Source of the DNA: Flavobacteriales bacterium | Lineage (GTDB): Bacteria; Bacteroidota; Bacteroidia; Flavobacteriales_D; Sanyastnellaceae | Reading direction: 5' to 3' | DNA: 64,000 nucleotides | Assembly: GCA_022447625.1 (NCBI GenBank) | Contig: JAKVAX010000013.1 | Span: 32,244 to 96,243, forward strand | In this document: positions 1-8,826 of the stretch, one piece after another | Position numbering within the stretch: position 1 is the stretch's first letter | Layout of the letters: every line of letters begins with the position of its first letter | Notes under the pieces: model-generated | The model's database searches: none | What the model was told of the DNA's origin: nothing | What the model saw: only the letters and a program-made list of their open reading frames with translations | Made by a program: the position numbers and the translations under genes

Positions 1-964
1 AGCTAAGCCATCCGAAGTGCACCCAAATCCAGCTGAGTATTCCACCTATAATGAGGGTATAGAACAACACCCCCTGTAATCGATATTGACGCTCTAGGAA
101 TAGCCATGGGAGCGACCACGCCGCTGGAATCAATAATAGGTTTGATGCCACGGCTTCACTGTGGAAGTATGCCGTAATGGCGCTTCCAAGAATTCCAAAA
201 GAGAAAAAGAGCAAGACCGCTTTCGAGTTCTTCGACTTGTTACTGCTCGAAGAGAAGGTGCCTAGCATGAATAGCAATCCTGTTACACTGAGCAGCGCCA
301 TCAAGCTTGCGAAAACAAACAGTGTCCATGAAATATCTGCAGATCCTGGATCGGTGAGTCCGAACCAAAAGCTATTCAACGGCATATCTAACAACCACAA
401 GAGGGTCGCGAAAATCATGAATGGCAAGATGAAGCCAACAATCGGAAGCATGATTTCGCGCCAGTTGGCTGCACGAGTGTATAGCACTGCTACGATCAAC
501 ATCAATTCCGCGCTAGCGAAATAACCGCAAATTACCGTAGCCACGCCAAAAAGAAAACCTGCATTGAAATAGCTGGCCGCACCATCGTTTTGACGATAGA
601 TCTTCAGGGTCTCATTTACCCCAAGTACAAAGAAAATGGCGCCGGGAAACACCGGTGAGTACGGAAAAGTATGCGGTATCACCATCGCCGGGAAAATGAA
701 GAAAAATGCAGCTAATACGTTGCCCGAGCGATTGAGCTCATGACGCAGAAAACAGCGGTTCACAAGCATGGCAGTTGCCAAAACAAAGACCATGTTCACC
801 CATGGATACCCTTGCCAAGTGAGAGAACCCGGGAGCCAAGCATGGCTGTCATTCAACTCGATGATGACCGGACTAAGAAAGACGTGCAAACCAATGCCGA
901 GAAGCGCAATTAGTGGCGCTACAAGGTTAGCAATAGGTTGGTTTGAACGTAGAATACTTAGCAT
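1..964 (-). CDS. DUF6427-like multi-pass membrane protein (3' end beyond window)
   Basis: Reading the minus strand from the ATG at 964 gives 321 codons without a stop, running off the left edge, so the gene is partial. The product begins MLSILRSNQPIANLVAPL and is almost wholly hydrophobic, with about eight to nine predicted membrane segments and short polar loops; one loop near residue 260 is Ser/Lys-rich (SSSSNKSKNSKA). I see no catalytic motif. Size, topology and position divergent from a DUF6341-like gene beside purD fit the DUF6427 family of Bacteroidota, whose function is unknown to me. It carries a copy of the interspersed 15-mer, read as FASAE. The open frame is solid; the family name is an inference from context. 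Confidence 0.7.
   Translation of the reverse strand, partial: MLSILRSNQPIANLVAPLIALLGIGLHVFLSPVIIELNDSHAWLPGSLTWQGYPWVNMVFVLATAMLVNRCFLRHELNRSGNVLAAFFFIFPAMVIPHTFPYSPVFPGAIFFVLGVNETLKIYRQNDGAASYFNAGFLFGVATVICGYFASAELMLIVAVLYTRAANWREIMLPIVGFILPFMIFATLLWLLDMPLNSFWFGLTDPGSADISWTLFVFASLMALLSVTGLLFMLGTFSSSSNKSKNSKAVLLFFSFGILGSAITAYFHSEAVASNLLLIPAAWSLPWLFLERQYRLQGVLFYTLIIGGILSWIWVHFGWLS
506..520. repeat. Interspersed 15-mer TTCCGCGCTAGCGAA, exact copy
   Basis: Exact copy of the near-palindrome, inside the DUF6427-like gene and translated there as FASAE. Confidence 0.85.
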
Positions 965-991
965 GCCTGTCAAAAATCAGTGTCGAATGAA

Positions 992-1020
992 TTGCATTTA
1001 AAGTCTAAGTGCTATTTTTG
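992..1020 (+). promoter_or_regulatory. Bacteroidota-type promoter of the DUF6341 gene
   Basis: TTG (992-994), an 18-base spacer and TATTTTTG (1013-1020) match the TTG / TAnnTTTG pattern. An upstream in-frame ATG at 1009 lies within the promoter itself, which argues for the start codon at 1039. Confidence 0.6.
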
Positions 1021-1038
1021 CCCAAAAGTAATCAAGCC

Positions 1039-1227
1039 ATGAATTTGCAGAGCATCATTGACCCAATTGGTAAAATCGTAGAAGATTCATTCGAAGGCGT
1101 TCTTGTACCTATCAGTGAAATGTTCAACTGGGGAGTAATCGTCCTTGGTTTGGTTGGCCTTGGTATCTGGCTGAAGATGCAAGGTGATTACAACAAGAAA
1201 GCGCAGCGTGAAGGAACGCTAATGTAA
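1039..1227 (+). CDS. DUF6341-like small membrane protein
   Basis: A 62-residue protein with an amphipathic N-terminal part (SIIDPIGKIVEDSFEGVL), one strong membrane segment (WGVIVLGLVGLGIWL) and a polar tail (QGDYNKKAQREGTLM). This shape matches the small DUF6341 proteins found near DUF6427 and purD in Flavobacteriales; no biochemical role is known to me. The ATG at 1039 is preferred over 1009 because the -7 box at 1013-1020 would otherwise lie inside the gene. It converges on purD with a 16-base gap holding no obvious terminator. Confidence 0.65.
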   Translation: MNLQSIIDPIGKIVEDSFEGVLVPISEMFNWGVIVLGLVGLGIWLKMQGDYNKKAQREGTLM

Positions 1228-1243
1228 TTCGCGTCCCCTCTTT

Positions 1244-2536
1244 TTACTTCGTTGTTTGAACCTTCTGTAGATCGAATCCGATGTCTTTACGGAAGTATTT
1301 CCCGTCAAATTCTACTGCATCAATGGTAGCGTAGCTCTTTTCAAGCGCCTCTTCCATGTCTGCACCCATCGACGTCACTGCCATTACGCGCCCACCATTC
1401 GTGAGCACCTTATCGCCGTCAAGCTTTGTGCCTGCGTGGTAAACAATGCTCTTGTCTTTTTCATTTGACATGGTGATAGCCTTTCCTTTTTCATACGAAG
1501 CAGGGTATCCATCAGAAGCAAGAATCACGGTCGTTGCCGTACGATCATCAATCTCCAAATCACATTCACTCAAGGTATCAGTTGCAATTCCCTCGAAGAA
1601 GTGCAATAGATCAGACTTGATGCGTGGTAGAATTACCTCTGTTTCAGGGTCTCCTAAACGACAATTGTACTCAATCACATATGGATCTCCTTGAACCTTC
1701 ATTAATCCAAAGAAGATGAATCCTTTGTAGCTGATGTCGTCAGCGTTTAGTCCTTTGATAGTTGGAATGATGACATGGTTTTTCACCTTTTCCATGAATT
1801 CTGGATTCACGAATGGCACTGGGCTAATCGCGCCCATACCTCCGGTGTTCGGACCAGTATCACCTTCGCCAATGCGCTTGTAATCTTTCGCTTCAGGGAG
1901 AATCTTGTACGATCTTCCGTCAGTAATCACGAACATCGAAACTTCAATCCCTTTCAGGAACTCTTCGATAACCACTGTGCTGCCAGCATCTCCAAAGACT
2001 TTGTCTACGAGCATGTTATTCACCGTGGTCACGGCTTCTTCGATATCATCGGTGATGATTACTCCTTTTCCAGCAGCGAGTCCATCAGCTTTAATCACAT
2101 AAGGCGGCTTCATGCCTTCCAAGAAAGCACGAGCGTCTTTTGCGTTTTCACGCGTGAAGCTTTTGTAACGAGCTGTTGGGATCTGATGGCGGCGCATGAA
2201 TTCTTTGGCGAACTCTTTACTACCCTCCAACTGGGCACCCACTTTGTTAGGTCCAATCACGCAGATGTGGCTTAGGGAATCATCAGATTCGAAATAGTCT
2301 GCAATTCCTTCTACCAATGGTGCTTCAGGGCCAACAACAATAATTTTAATGTCATTATCAAGAGCGAACTGAGCAACCGCCTTGAAATCCATCACGTCGA
2401 GTGCTACATTCTCAGCAATAGCAGCGGTTCCGGCATTGCCCGGTGCGACGTACAGTTTCGTCAAAATAGAACTTTGAGCTACTTTCCAGGCGATCGCGTG
2501 CTCCCGTCCTCCTGAACCAAGGATCAGAACATTCAT
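1244..2536 (-). CDS. purD: Phosphoribosylamine-glycine ligase
   Basis: GAR synthetase of de novo purine synthesis: joins glycine to 5-phosphoribosylamine with ATP, in the cytoplasm. The 430-residue product has the N-terminal signature MNVLILGSGGREHAIAWK, an ATP-grasp domain at about 105-300 (YVIKADGLAAGKGV; VVIEEFLKGIEVS; GEGDTGPNTGGMGAISP; EYNCRLGDPETEVILPR) and the usual C-terminal domain. Length is typical. No other pur gene is in the window, so it is a stand-alone unit with its own promoter (2553-2582), divergent from the glycosyltransferase gene at 2643. Confidence 0.97.
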   Translation of the reverse strand: MNVLILGSGGREHAIAWKVAQSSILTKLYVAPGNAGTAAIAENVALDVMDFKAVAQFALDNDIKIIVVGPEAPLVEGIADYFESDDSLSHICVIGPNKVGAQLEGSKEFAKEFMRRHQIPTARYKSFTRENAKDARAFLEGMKPPYVIKADGLAAGKGVIITDDIEEAVTTVNNMLVDKVFGDAGSTVVIEEFLKGIEVSMFVITDGRSYKILPEAKDYKRIGEGDTGPNTGGMGAISPVPFVNPEFMEKVKNHVIIPTIKGLNADDISYKGFIFFGLMKVQGDPYVIEYNCRLGDPETEVILPRIKSDLLHFFEGIATDTLSECDLEIDDRTATTVILASDGYPASYEKGKAITMSNEKDKSIVYHAGTKLDGDKVLTNGGRVMAVTSMGADMEEALEKSYATIDAVEFDGKYFRKDIGFDLQKVQTTK

Positions 2537-2552
2537 AAAGGGGTGTTTTCTA

Positions 2553-2582
2553 CAAAATTAGCACTTTGTGCGCCCTTGACAA
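2553..2582 (-). promoter_or_regulatory. purD promoter
   Basis: On the minus strand TTG (2580-2582), a 19-base spacer and TAATTTTG (2553-2560): a full match to the Bacteroidota pattern, giving a very short leader before the ATG at 2536. Confidence 0.7.
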
Positions 2583-2642
2583 GCAAGGTTTTCAACAGCG
2601 AATACCAGTTCTTGTGTGTACCTTCGCATCGAATCTCTGGTA

Positions 2643-3416
2643 ATGGAAAGAGCAAAACTCTCAGTAGTAGTCATCACCTTTAACGAGGAACGGAACATTG
2701 AACGTTGTATTCGTTCTGTGCAAGATCTTGCCGACGAAGTGTTGATCCTTGACTCTTTTTCGAAAGACAACACCAAGCACATCGTTACTTCGCGAGGGGC
2801 ACGTTTTGAGGAGCATGCCTTTGACGGACATATTCAACAGAAAAACCGAGCTTGGCAGATGGCAACGCACGATTGGGTGTTAAGCCTAGATGCTGACGAA
2901 GCGCTTGATGGTCAATTGAGTGCTGCTATTGAAGAAGTTCTTTCTAACGATGATCCTCAAATTCATGGTTACTCCATGAACCGCTTAACCAATTACTGTG
3001 GTGAATGGGTGCGCCATTCAGGGTGGTATCCCGACACGAAAATGCGACTCTTCCGAAAAGGAAAAGGGGAGTGGGGAGGTGTGAATCCTCATGATAAGTT
3101 TGACCTCCATGAAGGTCTTGCTTCAAGTCACTTGAAGGGCGATATACTTCACTACAGCTATTACACTTCTGAAGATCACTACAAGCAGATTGAGTACTTC
3201 GGTAACATCGCGAGTGAAGAGCTTTACGAACGAGGTGTCAAGAAAGGCTGGTTCACGATTTATCTTAAGGTTTTTGCGCAGTTCATGAAGACATTCTTCT
3301 TCAAGAAAGGCTTTCTTGATGGCGCAACAGGCTTTACCATCGCTCGCATGAGTGCTTTTGCGACCTACCGCAAATACGTGAAACTCAAACAAAGACATGC
3401 CGGAACTTTCGCCTAA
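2643..3416 (+). CDS. Family 2 glycosyltransferase, WaaE/KdtX-like
   Basis: A 257-residue GT2 enzyme that should transfer a sugar from a nucleotide donor, probably to LPS core or another envelope glycan on the cytoplasmic face. The GT-A fold opening is clear (LSVVVITFNEERNIERC), with the metal-binding DxD as LSLDADEAL at residues 83-85 and acceptor-side residues HSGWYPDTKMRLFRKG, typical of the WaaE/KdtX branch. An ATG at 2616 is in frame, but 2643 begins immediately before the conserved first strand and is preferred. It overlaps the next glycosyltransferase by 20 bases, so the pair is translated together. Donor and acceptor cannot be read from sequence. Confidence 0.85.
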   Translation: MERAKLSVVVITFNEERNIERCIRSVQDLADEVLILDSFSKDNTKHIVTSRGARFEEHAFDGHIQQKNRAWQMATHDWVLSLDADEALDGQLSAAIEEVLSNDDPQIHGYSMNRLTNYCGEWVRHSGWYPDTKMRLFRKGKGEWGGVNPHDKFDLHEGLASSHLKGDILHYSYYTSEDHYKQIEYFGNIASEELYERGVKKGWFTIYLKVFAQFMKTFFFKKGFLDGATGFTIARMSAFATYRKYVKLKQRHAGTFA

Positions 3417-4389
3417 GCATATCGTCATTTCGCGCACCGACGGCATCGGGGATGTCATCCTTACGCTGCCCTTGGCAACACGTTTGCGTGCACTCTATCC
3501 AAAGGCGAAAATTAGCTTTTTAGGTCGTTCTTACACGCGCTGTGTAATTGAGGCCTGTCAAAGCGTGGATATCTTTTTGAATTGGGATGATATTTCTTCG
3601 CTAGCGCGGAATGAGCAGGTGGCCCAAGTCAAGGCATGGGACTCTGACATGATCTTCCATGTGTTTCCTCGGAAAGAGGTGATTGAAGTAGCACATGAAG
3701 CGAAGATTCCGACACGCATTGGGACCGCTAAGCGATGGCATGCTTTGACCAAGGTGAACAAACGCCTTTGGTACAGCCGAAAAGGATCAGACCTTCACGA
3801 GGCACAACTGAATTTAAAGATGTTGGAGGCCATTGGTCAAGTTGCCTGTGACGATCTTAATAGCATTGGAGAGCTTTACAATATGAGTGTTCCATCTCAA
3901 GATCTCGGGAATGCTCAAGCGATTGTCGATGCGGAATTTTCCATTTTGTTGCATCCACTCTCTCATGGCAGCGCGCTCGAATGGCCCTTGGAATCATTTG
4001 CCAAACTCATCGAACTACTGTCAGCAAAAGGTGTCACCGTAGGTGTGACCGGCACAGCGAAAGAACGCGAAACCATGGGTGATAGGTTGCCTTGGGACAA
4101 GGTGATTGATCTGGGCGGACAATTGAACTTAGATCAACTGCTATACCTGATTTCTAAAGTAGATGGTTTGGTGGCGGCTTCAACGGGGCCACTACATATG
4201 GCAGCGGCTACAGGCATTAATGCACTTGGGTTGTATTCACCGAAACGTCCAATATTCCCAACACGCTGGGCTCCATTGGGGCCAAAAGCATCGTACTTAG
4301 TTGATGATGTTCACCCAGAGGATGGACGATTGAAGATTACTCCCGATCAGGTATTCGGACGAATCCTAGAATGGAAGGCTAGTCGTTGA
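3397..4389 (+). CDS. Family 9 glycosyltransferase (heptosyltransferase-like)
   Basis: A 330-residue GT9 protein of the ADP-heptose:LPS heptosyltransferase superfamily. Visible signatures are the N-terminal ISRTDGIGDVILTLP (residues 11-25), the mid-protein ILLHPLSHGSALEWP, and the C-terminal nucleotide-sugar site AASTGPLHMAAATG followed by LGLYSPKRPIFPTRW. It probably adds a core-type sugar to LPS. It overlaps the GT2 gene upstream by 20 bases and its last 43 bases overlap the convergent ligase-like gene. Heptose specificity is not proven, but gmhA elsewhere in the window (49752-50327) makes heptose plausible. Confidence 0.85.
   Translation: MPELSPKHIVISRTDGIGDVILTLPLATRLRALYPKAKISFLGRSYTRCVIEACQSVDIFLNWDDISSLARNEQVAQVKAWDSDMIFHVFPRKEVIEVAHEAKIPTRIGTAKRWHALTKVNKRLWYSRKGSDLHEAQLNLKMLEAIGQVACDDLNSIGELYNMSVPSQDLGNAQAIVDAEFSILLHPLSHGSALEWPLESFAKLIELLSAKGVTVGVTGTAKERETMGDRLPWDKVIDLGGQLNLDQLLYLISKVDGLVAASTGPLHMAAATGINALGLYSPKRPIFPTRWAPLGPKASYLVDDVHPEDGRLKITPDQVFGRILEWKASR
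3597..3611. repeat. Interspersed 15-mer, exact copy
   Basis: TTCGCTAGCGCGGAA, the reverse-complement orientation, inside the GT9 gene in a frame reading SLARN. Confidence 0.85.
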
Positions 4390-5936
4390 CCGCTGAAAAG
4401 AGCGGCGAAAAACGCAAAGAAGGTAACTCCTGCCTGTGTCTCTAGGGTGTCTTCCGTCAGGAAGCTCAATGCCAAAATCAAACAGAAGGTGGTGAAGAGG
4501 AATCCCCGTTCACTTCCAACGACTCCGAGTGGCATAAACAGCACAAGTAGGAGTAACAAGACGCCACATATCCCAAAGGTAATCCAGAAGGTCATGTATT
4601 GATTGTGCGCACGCAAACGGTAAGGTTCTTCTAAGGAAGAATCAATCTCGTCATATGCAGTAGCAAAGGCATCTTTGACATCTCCGGTTCCCACACCTAG
4701 CAAAGGGTGATCAGCGATGATGTGCCTTCCAGCCTTCCAGAATTCTAATCGTTGCGTCACAGAATTCCCACCTGGGTTACCGCCATTCATGACGTTCGAT
4801 ATTTCGAAGAAAATCTTGTCTAGTCGACGACGTAGTCCACTGTGTTCAATTTCAAGAACAGAAGGGATTCCCGACTCAACGAGCTTGACATCTTCTTCCG
4901 ATAGCGCACGTACCCCTTCAAGGTCTTTGCGGAGTCCTTTTGAAGTGAGGTATCGTACCAAAGTGCCATAGAGCGCTTGCCCACGAGCATCTTTACTGTC
5001 GTATGCCAGAGAGCTTCGCTCTTCCCATCCCGAACGCAACTCTCCCCAGGCAATATACCTCCAGATGAAGTGACCATTTTCACGCATGGTGTTGTCTGGA
5101 TGGTGCTCATAGGGATTTCCCTGGGCTGTATGTGTTTCAAGTCCTTCGGCGTGGTTCTCTGGAAGTTTGAAGTAGTCATAGGTTATGTACCCAATGGCAC
5201 CTATGCCAATCAGCATCAAAGAAGGGATTGTCCAGCGCAGCATCTTGCGCCATCTTGGCTTAATCACGCTCGCTTCTTCACTCACAAGGAAGAGAATAAT
5301 CACTGCTGTTAGGAGTACCGCTCCCGTGACAGATTCGATGATCCACAAGAAGCTGAGATTCAATGCTAATAGCGCCAAACAGAGAAGAATTTTTCGTCCT
5401 TCAGAGATCCATAACATCAACACAGCTGATGCAAAAACGAGTAGCATGCTGAATCGAATATGTGAGATAAACACACTGATATCACGGATGTTACTGACTT
5501 CTTTATCCCAGATGCCAAGAGGGATTAGGGCACATCCGACAACTGCCGCTCCGCAGGCCATGACAAAGAATAGCCACATACGCCTCAGACTCAATCCTTC
5601 TATAGGTCTAGCGGTGAAGAAAATGGTGACGAAGAGAAGAATGGGGAGCTTAATCCGAATATCTTTCATCGCATAACCGAAGTCTTGCGTCCATAGCAAG
5701 CCAATGATGTGGATGAGGAAGACAGAGATCAGGATCCAGAAGTAACCACTTGAAATGGCTTTTGCCCAGCGGTACTTGAGGTTCTGTTTTTCAGAAGTTA
5801 GTTGATCAATGATCCAGGTTCCGAGAAGCCAGAATGAAGACACACTCATCCCGAAATTCGAGAAGGGCATCGACACTACAGCAAGGATTAGCCCTGCCTG
5901 GTAAAGAAGGGGGACAATTCTATCTTTCTGAATCAC
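4347..5936 (-). CDS. O-antigen ligase-like membrane protein (Wzy_C family)
   Basis: A 529-residue inner-membrane protein with about ten to twelve membrane helices. The Wzy_C signature is present at roughly residues 393-416 (RLEFWKAGRHIIADHPL then LGVGTGD), followed by RAHNQYMTFWITFGI. Such proteins ligate polysaccharide to lipid A-core (WaaL) or polymerise repeat units (Wzy). The periplasmic segment before the signature is long (about residues 255-390), charged and His/Glu-rich, and probably forms a soluble subdomain. The 3' end overlaps the convergent GT9 gene by 43 bases. Ligase and polymerase cannot be separated from sequence. Confidence 0.8.
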   Translation of the reverse strand: MIQKDRIVPLLYQAGLILAVVSMPFSNFGMSVSSFWLLGTWIIDQLTSEKQNLKYRWAKAISSGYFWILISVFLIHIIGLLWTQDFGYAMKDIRIKLPILLFVTIFFTARPIEGLSLRRMWLFFVMACGAAVVGCALIPLGIWDKEVSNIRDISVFISHIRFSMLLVFASAVLMLWISEGRKILLCLALLALNLSFLWIIESVTGAVLLTAVIILFLVSEEASVIKPRWRKMLRWTIPSLMLIGIGAIGYITYDYFKLPENHAEGLETHTAQGNPYEHHPDNTMRENGHFIWRYIAWGELRSGWEERSSLAYDSKDARGQALYGTLVRYLTSKGLRKDLEGVRALSEEDVKLVESGIPSVLEIEHSGLRRRLDKIFFEISNVMNGGNPGGNSVTQRLEFWKAGRHIIADHPLLGVGTGDVKDAFATAYDEIDSSLEEPYRLRAHNQYMTFWITFGICGVLLLLLVLFMPLGVVGSERGFLFTTFCLILALSFLTEDTLETQAGVTFFAFFAALFSGQRLAFHSRIRPNT

Positions 5937-5942
5937 CTAGGT

Positions 5943-7595
5943 CTATTCGGTTCCGTTTAGGATCCGAATATACTCCTCTCCGAAGACATTCAAGGCACGT
6001 TTCAGTACTGGATCATGTTCCAGGGCGTAGCGAATCGCTCCTTTTTGATAGTAGTAACGACTAATGATCTCTTCTTCAAGAGTGTACTCAATCTGCTCGC
6101 GGAATTTCTGAAGATCACGTGATTTCTCAGGTGCGATCTGCTCTTCAAGCGAAGCAAAGACCTCTTCAGCTCCTTCGTAGTAGCGCTCATCTTGAGCCAC
6201 TTCTTTGAGTCGGGCGAGAAGTTCTTCTGTACGTGTATCGTAGTCGAATTCTTTTAAAAGTGCGTAGGCCACAAAGTCATCATATCGTTCACCTAGGTCG
6301 AAGGCTTCAGGTTCTGCGATTTCAGCGTTCTCACGTACAAAGGTGGTCGCGTATTTGAATACGATGTGATTACGCATGAGTCCCGCAAGTACGTTGCTGA
6401 ATTCACCTTGCTCCACGTCTACATCCGGCGCAACTCCACGTCCGTCATAAACGGTACGACCGCCTACGGTTTGAAAAGGCTTGATAAGTGAATCAGGTAC
6501 TTCGTCTACACGTTCGCCAGCACGGTTGGTATAATCGAGTTTCTGGATGCATCGTCCGCTAGGAATGTAGTATTTCGCAACCGTCAACTTTAGTTTTGAG
6601 TTATACTCGAGGTCTTTTGTTTGCTGTACAAGACCTTTGCCGAATGTGGTGTTTCCGACAACTACAGCTCTATCAAGATCTTGCAATGCCCCACTCACGA
6701 TTTCACTGGCACTGGCAGAACCACCATCAACCAAAACAATAACTGGCATGTCAGGAGCAATAGGCTCGTTTAGTGCTGTGTGCGTACGATTCCACTCTTC
6801 GAGTTTTCCTTTCGTGCTTACGATTTCTGTTCCTTTCTGAACAAATAGGTTCACGATGTTGATGGCTTCTCGAAGCAAACCACCACCATTGCCGCGAAGG
6901 TCGAACACAAGCTGCTCCATTCCTTCGTTGTCGCGAAGTTCAACAAGGTTTTTGCGTACTTCTGCACTCGCTGTTTTGGTGAAACTTCTGAGGTGGATGT
7001 ATCCAACCTTATCAGTCAACATTCCAGCGTAAGGAACGTCTGGAATCTGTACATCTTGGCGCTCTACTTGAACAACCATCGGGCTTGCTTCTCCTTCACG
7101 TCGGATTTTAACATCCACCGTAGTTCCGGCTTGACCTTTAAGGAGTCCACTGATTTCGTCAGGGTCGACCTCATTGAGGTCTTTCCCATCGATTTCAAGA
7201 ACAACATCGCCGGCGAGAAGTCCGGCAGAATGTGCTGCGTATCCTTCATATGGCTCCATGATTGTCACCTCTCCATCAATGGTGTTGACGAGGGCACCGA
7301 TGCCGCCATATTGACCTGTGGTCATGAAACGGTAATCTTCAATCTTAGATTCAGGATAGTAAACTGTGTAAGGGTCGAGTGACTTGAGCATGGCGTCAAT
7401 ACCTGTCTTCATCAACTCACCTGGATTGGTCTCGTCTACGTAGAAAATGTTGAGTTCTTTGTAGAGCCCAGTGAAGATCTCAAGGTTCTTTGAGATTTCG
7501 AAATAGTCTTCAGCAGCTTTGAATGAGATTCCTCCGATGGCGAGTGGTACAAACAGTAACCAAACCCACTTATTCTTACGTAGCACTTTTTTCAT
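5943..7595 (-). CDS. S41 family C-terminal processing peptidase
   Basis: A serine protease of the CtpA/Prc type, anchored by an N-terminal membrane segment (KWVWLLFVPLAIGGISF) and acting in the periplasm. Order: TM, helical region, PDZ domain (VTIMEPYEGYAAHSAG; GDVVLEIDGKDLNEV), then the protease core with nucleophile Ser in VDGGSASASEIVSGA and general-base Lys in TFGKGLVQQTK. About 550 residues, usual for Bacteroidota members. A start at 7625 is possible but would overlap rnpA by 29 bases; the ATG at 7595 lies just past the rnpA stop and directly precedes the basic, hydrophobic leader. Substrates unknown. Confidence 0.9.
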   Translation of the reverse strand: MKKVLRKNKWVWLLFVPLAIGGISFKAAEDYFEISKNLEIFTGLYKELNIFYVDETNPGELMKTGIDAMLKSLDPYTVYYPESKIEDYRFMTTGQYGGIGALVNTIDGEVTIMEPYEGYAAHSAGLLAGDVVLEIDGKDLNEVDPDEISGLLKGQAGTTVDVKIRREGEASPMVVQVERQDVQIPDVPYAGMLTDKVGYIHLRSFTKTASAEVRKNLVELRDNEGMEQLVFDLRGNGGGLLREAINIVNLFVQKGTEIVSTKGKLEEWNRTHTALNEPIAPDMPVIVLVDGGSASASEIVSGALQDLDRAVVVGNTTFGKGLVQQTKDLEYNSKLKLTVAKYYIPSGRCIQKLDYTNRAGERVDEVPDSLIKPFQTVGGRTVYDGRGVAPDVDVEQGEFSNVLAGLMRNHIVFKYATTFVRENAEIAEPEAFDLGERYDDFVAYALLKEFDYDTRTEELLARLKEVAQDERYYEGAEEVFASLEEQIAPEKSRDLQKFREQIEYTLEEEIISRYYYQKGAIRYALEHDPVLKRALNVFGEEYIRILNGTE

Positions 7596-7596
7596 C

Positions 7597-8019
7597 CTAT
7601 CCGGTTTGATGGATCGATCGGTCATCGCTCTTGAAGTTAGCGATATCCTCTATTAAACGATCGATCAGGAGCGATATTTTAAGATCTATTGTGTTAAAGT
7701 CTGGGAGTTCTTTCCCAATGTAGATCACTGCTACCGCCAATTGAAGATCGTGTTGTTCACAAGCATCGTAAATACGGTGCTTTTGCATACGCCAACTTTC
7801 GCGAATAAGTCGCTTGATTCGGTTGCGATCGACAGCTTTCTTGAAGTATCGCTTAGAAACACTGATGACTACCTGTACAGGTTGATCTTCGCTTAGCTCA
7901 GTAGCAAGCCACTTGAAGCGCACAGGAAATGACTTAATAGCCGCACCTTTTTCAAAAAGCTGACCGATGATCTTACGGTGCGTAAGACGCTCGTGCTTTT
8001 TAAAGGTGTATCGTTTCAT
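7597..8019 (-). CDS. rnpA: Ribonuclease P protein component
   Basis: The basic protein subunit of RNase P, which helps the catalytic RNA remove 5' leaders from pre-tRNA. The 140-residue product shows the family pattern: YTFKKHERLTHRKIIGQLF at the N-terminus and the RNR signature in KAVDRNRIKRLIRESWR (about residues 62-78). It lies between hemD (17-base gap) and the S41 protease, the order I associate with Bacteroidota, rather than next to rpmH as in many bacteria. The C-terminal dozen residues past the fold are of low complexity. Confidence 0.95.
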   Translation of the reverse strand: MKRYTFKKHERLTHRKIIGQLFEKGAAIKSFPVRFKWLATELSEDQPVQVVISVSKRYFKKAVDRNRIKRLIRESWRMQKHRIYDACEQHDLQLAVAVIYIGKELPDFNTIDLKISLLIDRLIEDIANFKSDDRSIHQTG

Positions 8020-8036
8020 GAAAGTAATGGGCCGGC

Positions 8037-8789
8037 CTATCCTTTCCCGGTGATATAGTTCTCAATCGCCATCGACATCGAAGGTGCCTTTGGGTTTGGA
8101 GCGCTAACGTCAACACGTAGTCCAGATTCTTCCGTTGCCTTGACCGTTGTTGGGCCGAATGCTGCAATGCGTGTAGCATTCTGCTTGAAATCAGGGAAAT
8201 TCTTAAAGAGTGACTCAATTCCTGAAGGAGAGAAAAATACAAGCATATCGTAGGTCACATCTGAAAGGTCAGAGAGGTCGCTACATACCGTGCGGTACAT
8301 GATTGCTTTAGTGTAATTGATCTTCGCTTCTTCCAACAAATGAGGAATAGATGGCTTCAACAAGTCAGAACAAGGAAGAAGGAACTTCTCCTTGCTATGC
8401 TTTTTGATAGAATCCATCAAGTCAGCAAAACGCGCCTTCCCATGGAAAATCTTACGCTTGCGGTAAACAACATATTTCTGAAGATAAAATGCGGTTGATT
8501 CTGAAATACAGAAGTACTTCATGGTGTCAGGTACAGCGAATCGCAACTCTTCACAAATCCGGAAGTAGTTATCAACGGCATTACGACTCGTGAAAATCAC
8601 CGCAGTGTGATCTTCAAGATCAATGCGCTCTTGACGAAATTCCTGTCCTGGAACTGGTTCAACATGAATGAACGGACGGAAGTCGATCTTCATGTTGTAT
8701 TTGTCTGCCAAGTCAAAGTATGGAGACTTATCAGAAGCAGGCTTTGGTTGCGAGATGAGAATGGTTTTAACCTTGTCTTGCCCAGCCAT
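8037..8789 (-). CDS. hemD: Uroporphyrinogen-III synthase
   Basis: Cyclises hydroxymethylbilane to uroporphyrinogen III, the branch-point step of heme synthesis. HemD is poorly conserved in sequence; this 250-residue product keeps the recognisable pieces: KTILISQPKPASDKSPYFD at the start, the hinge AVIFTSRNAVDNYF, YRTVCSDLSDLSD, and the C-terminal MLVFFSPSGIESLFKNFPD and IAAFGPTTVKATEESGL. It lies downstream of a DUF4271 gene and upstream of rnpA, probably one leftward transcript. hemH at 56860 is the other heme gene in the window. Confidence 0.88.
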   Translation of the reverse strand: MAGQDKVKTILISQPKPASDKSPYFDLADKYNMKIDFRPFIHVEPVPGQEFRQERIDLEDHTAVIFTSRNAVDNYFRICEELRFAVPDTMKYFCISESTAFYLQKYVVYRKRKIFHGKARFADLMDSIKKHSKEKFLLPCSDLLKPSIPHLLEEAKINYTKAIMYRTVCSDLSDLSDVTYDMLVFFSPSGIESLFKNFPDFKQNATRIAAFGPTTVKATEESGLRVDVSAPNPKAPSMSMAIENYITGKG

Positions 8790-8826
8790 AAGTAGTTCGT
8801 TTCAAATTCCTTAGCGAAACCTACTT

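Noticed and set aside
177..524. 115-codon plus-strand frame near the left edge
   Set aside because: The minus strand here encodes a continuous membrane protein; the plus-strand product is basic and Ser/Asn-rich with no pattern.
1775..2275. 166-codon plus-strand frame opposite purD
   Set aside because: Lies wholly within purD on the other strand; composition (runs of Phe, His, Arg) is that of an antisense shadow and no start signal precedes it.
5185..5676. 163-codon plus-strand frame opposite the O-antigen-ligase-like gene
   Set aside because: Antisense shadow of a well-supported membrane protein; no motif or promoter.
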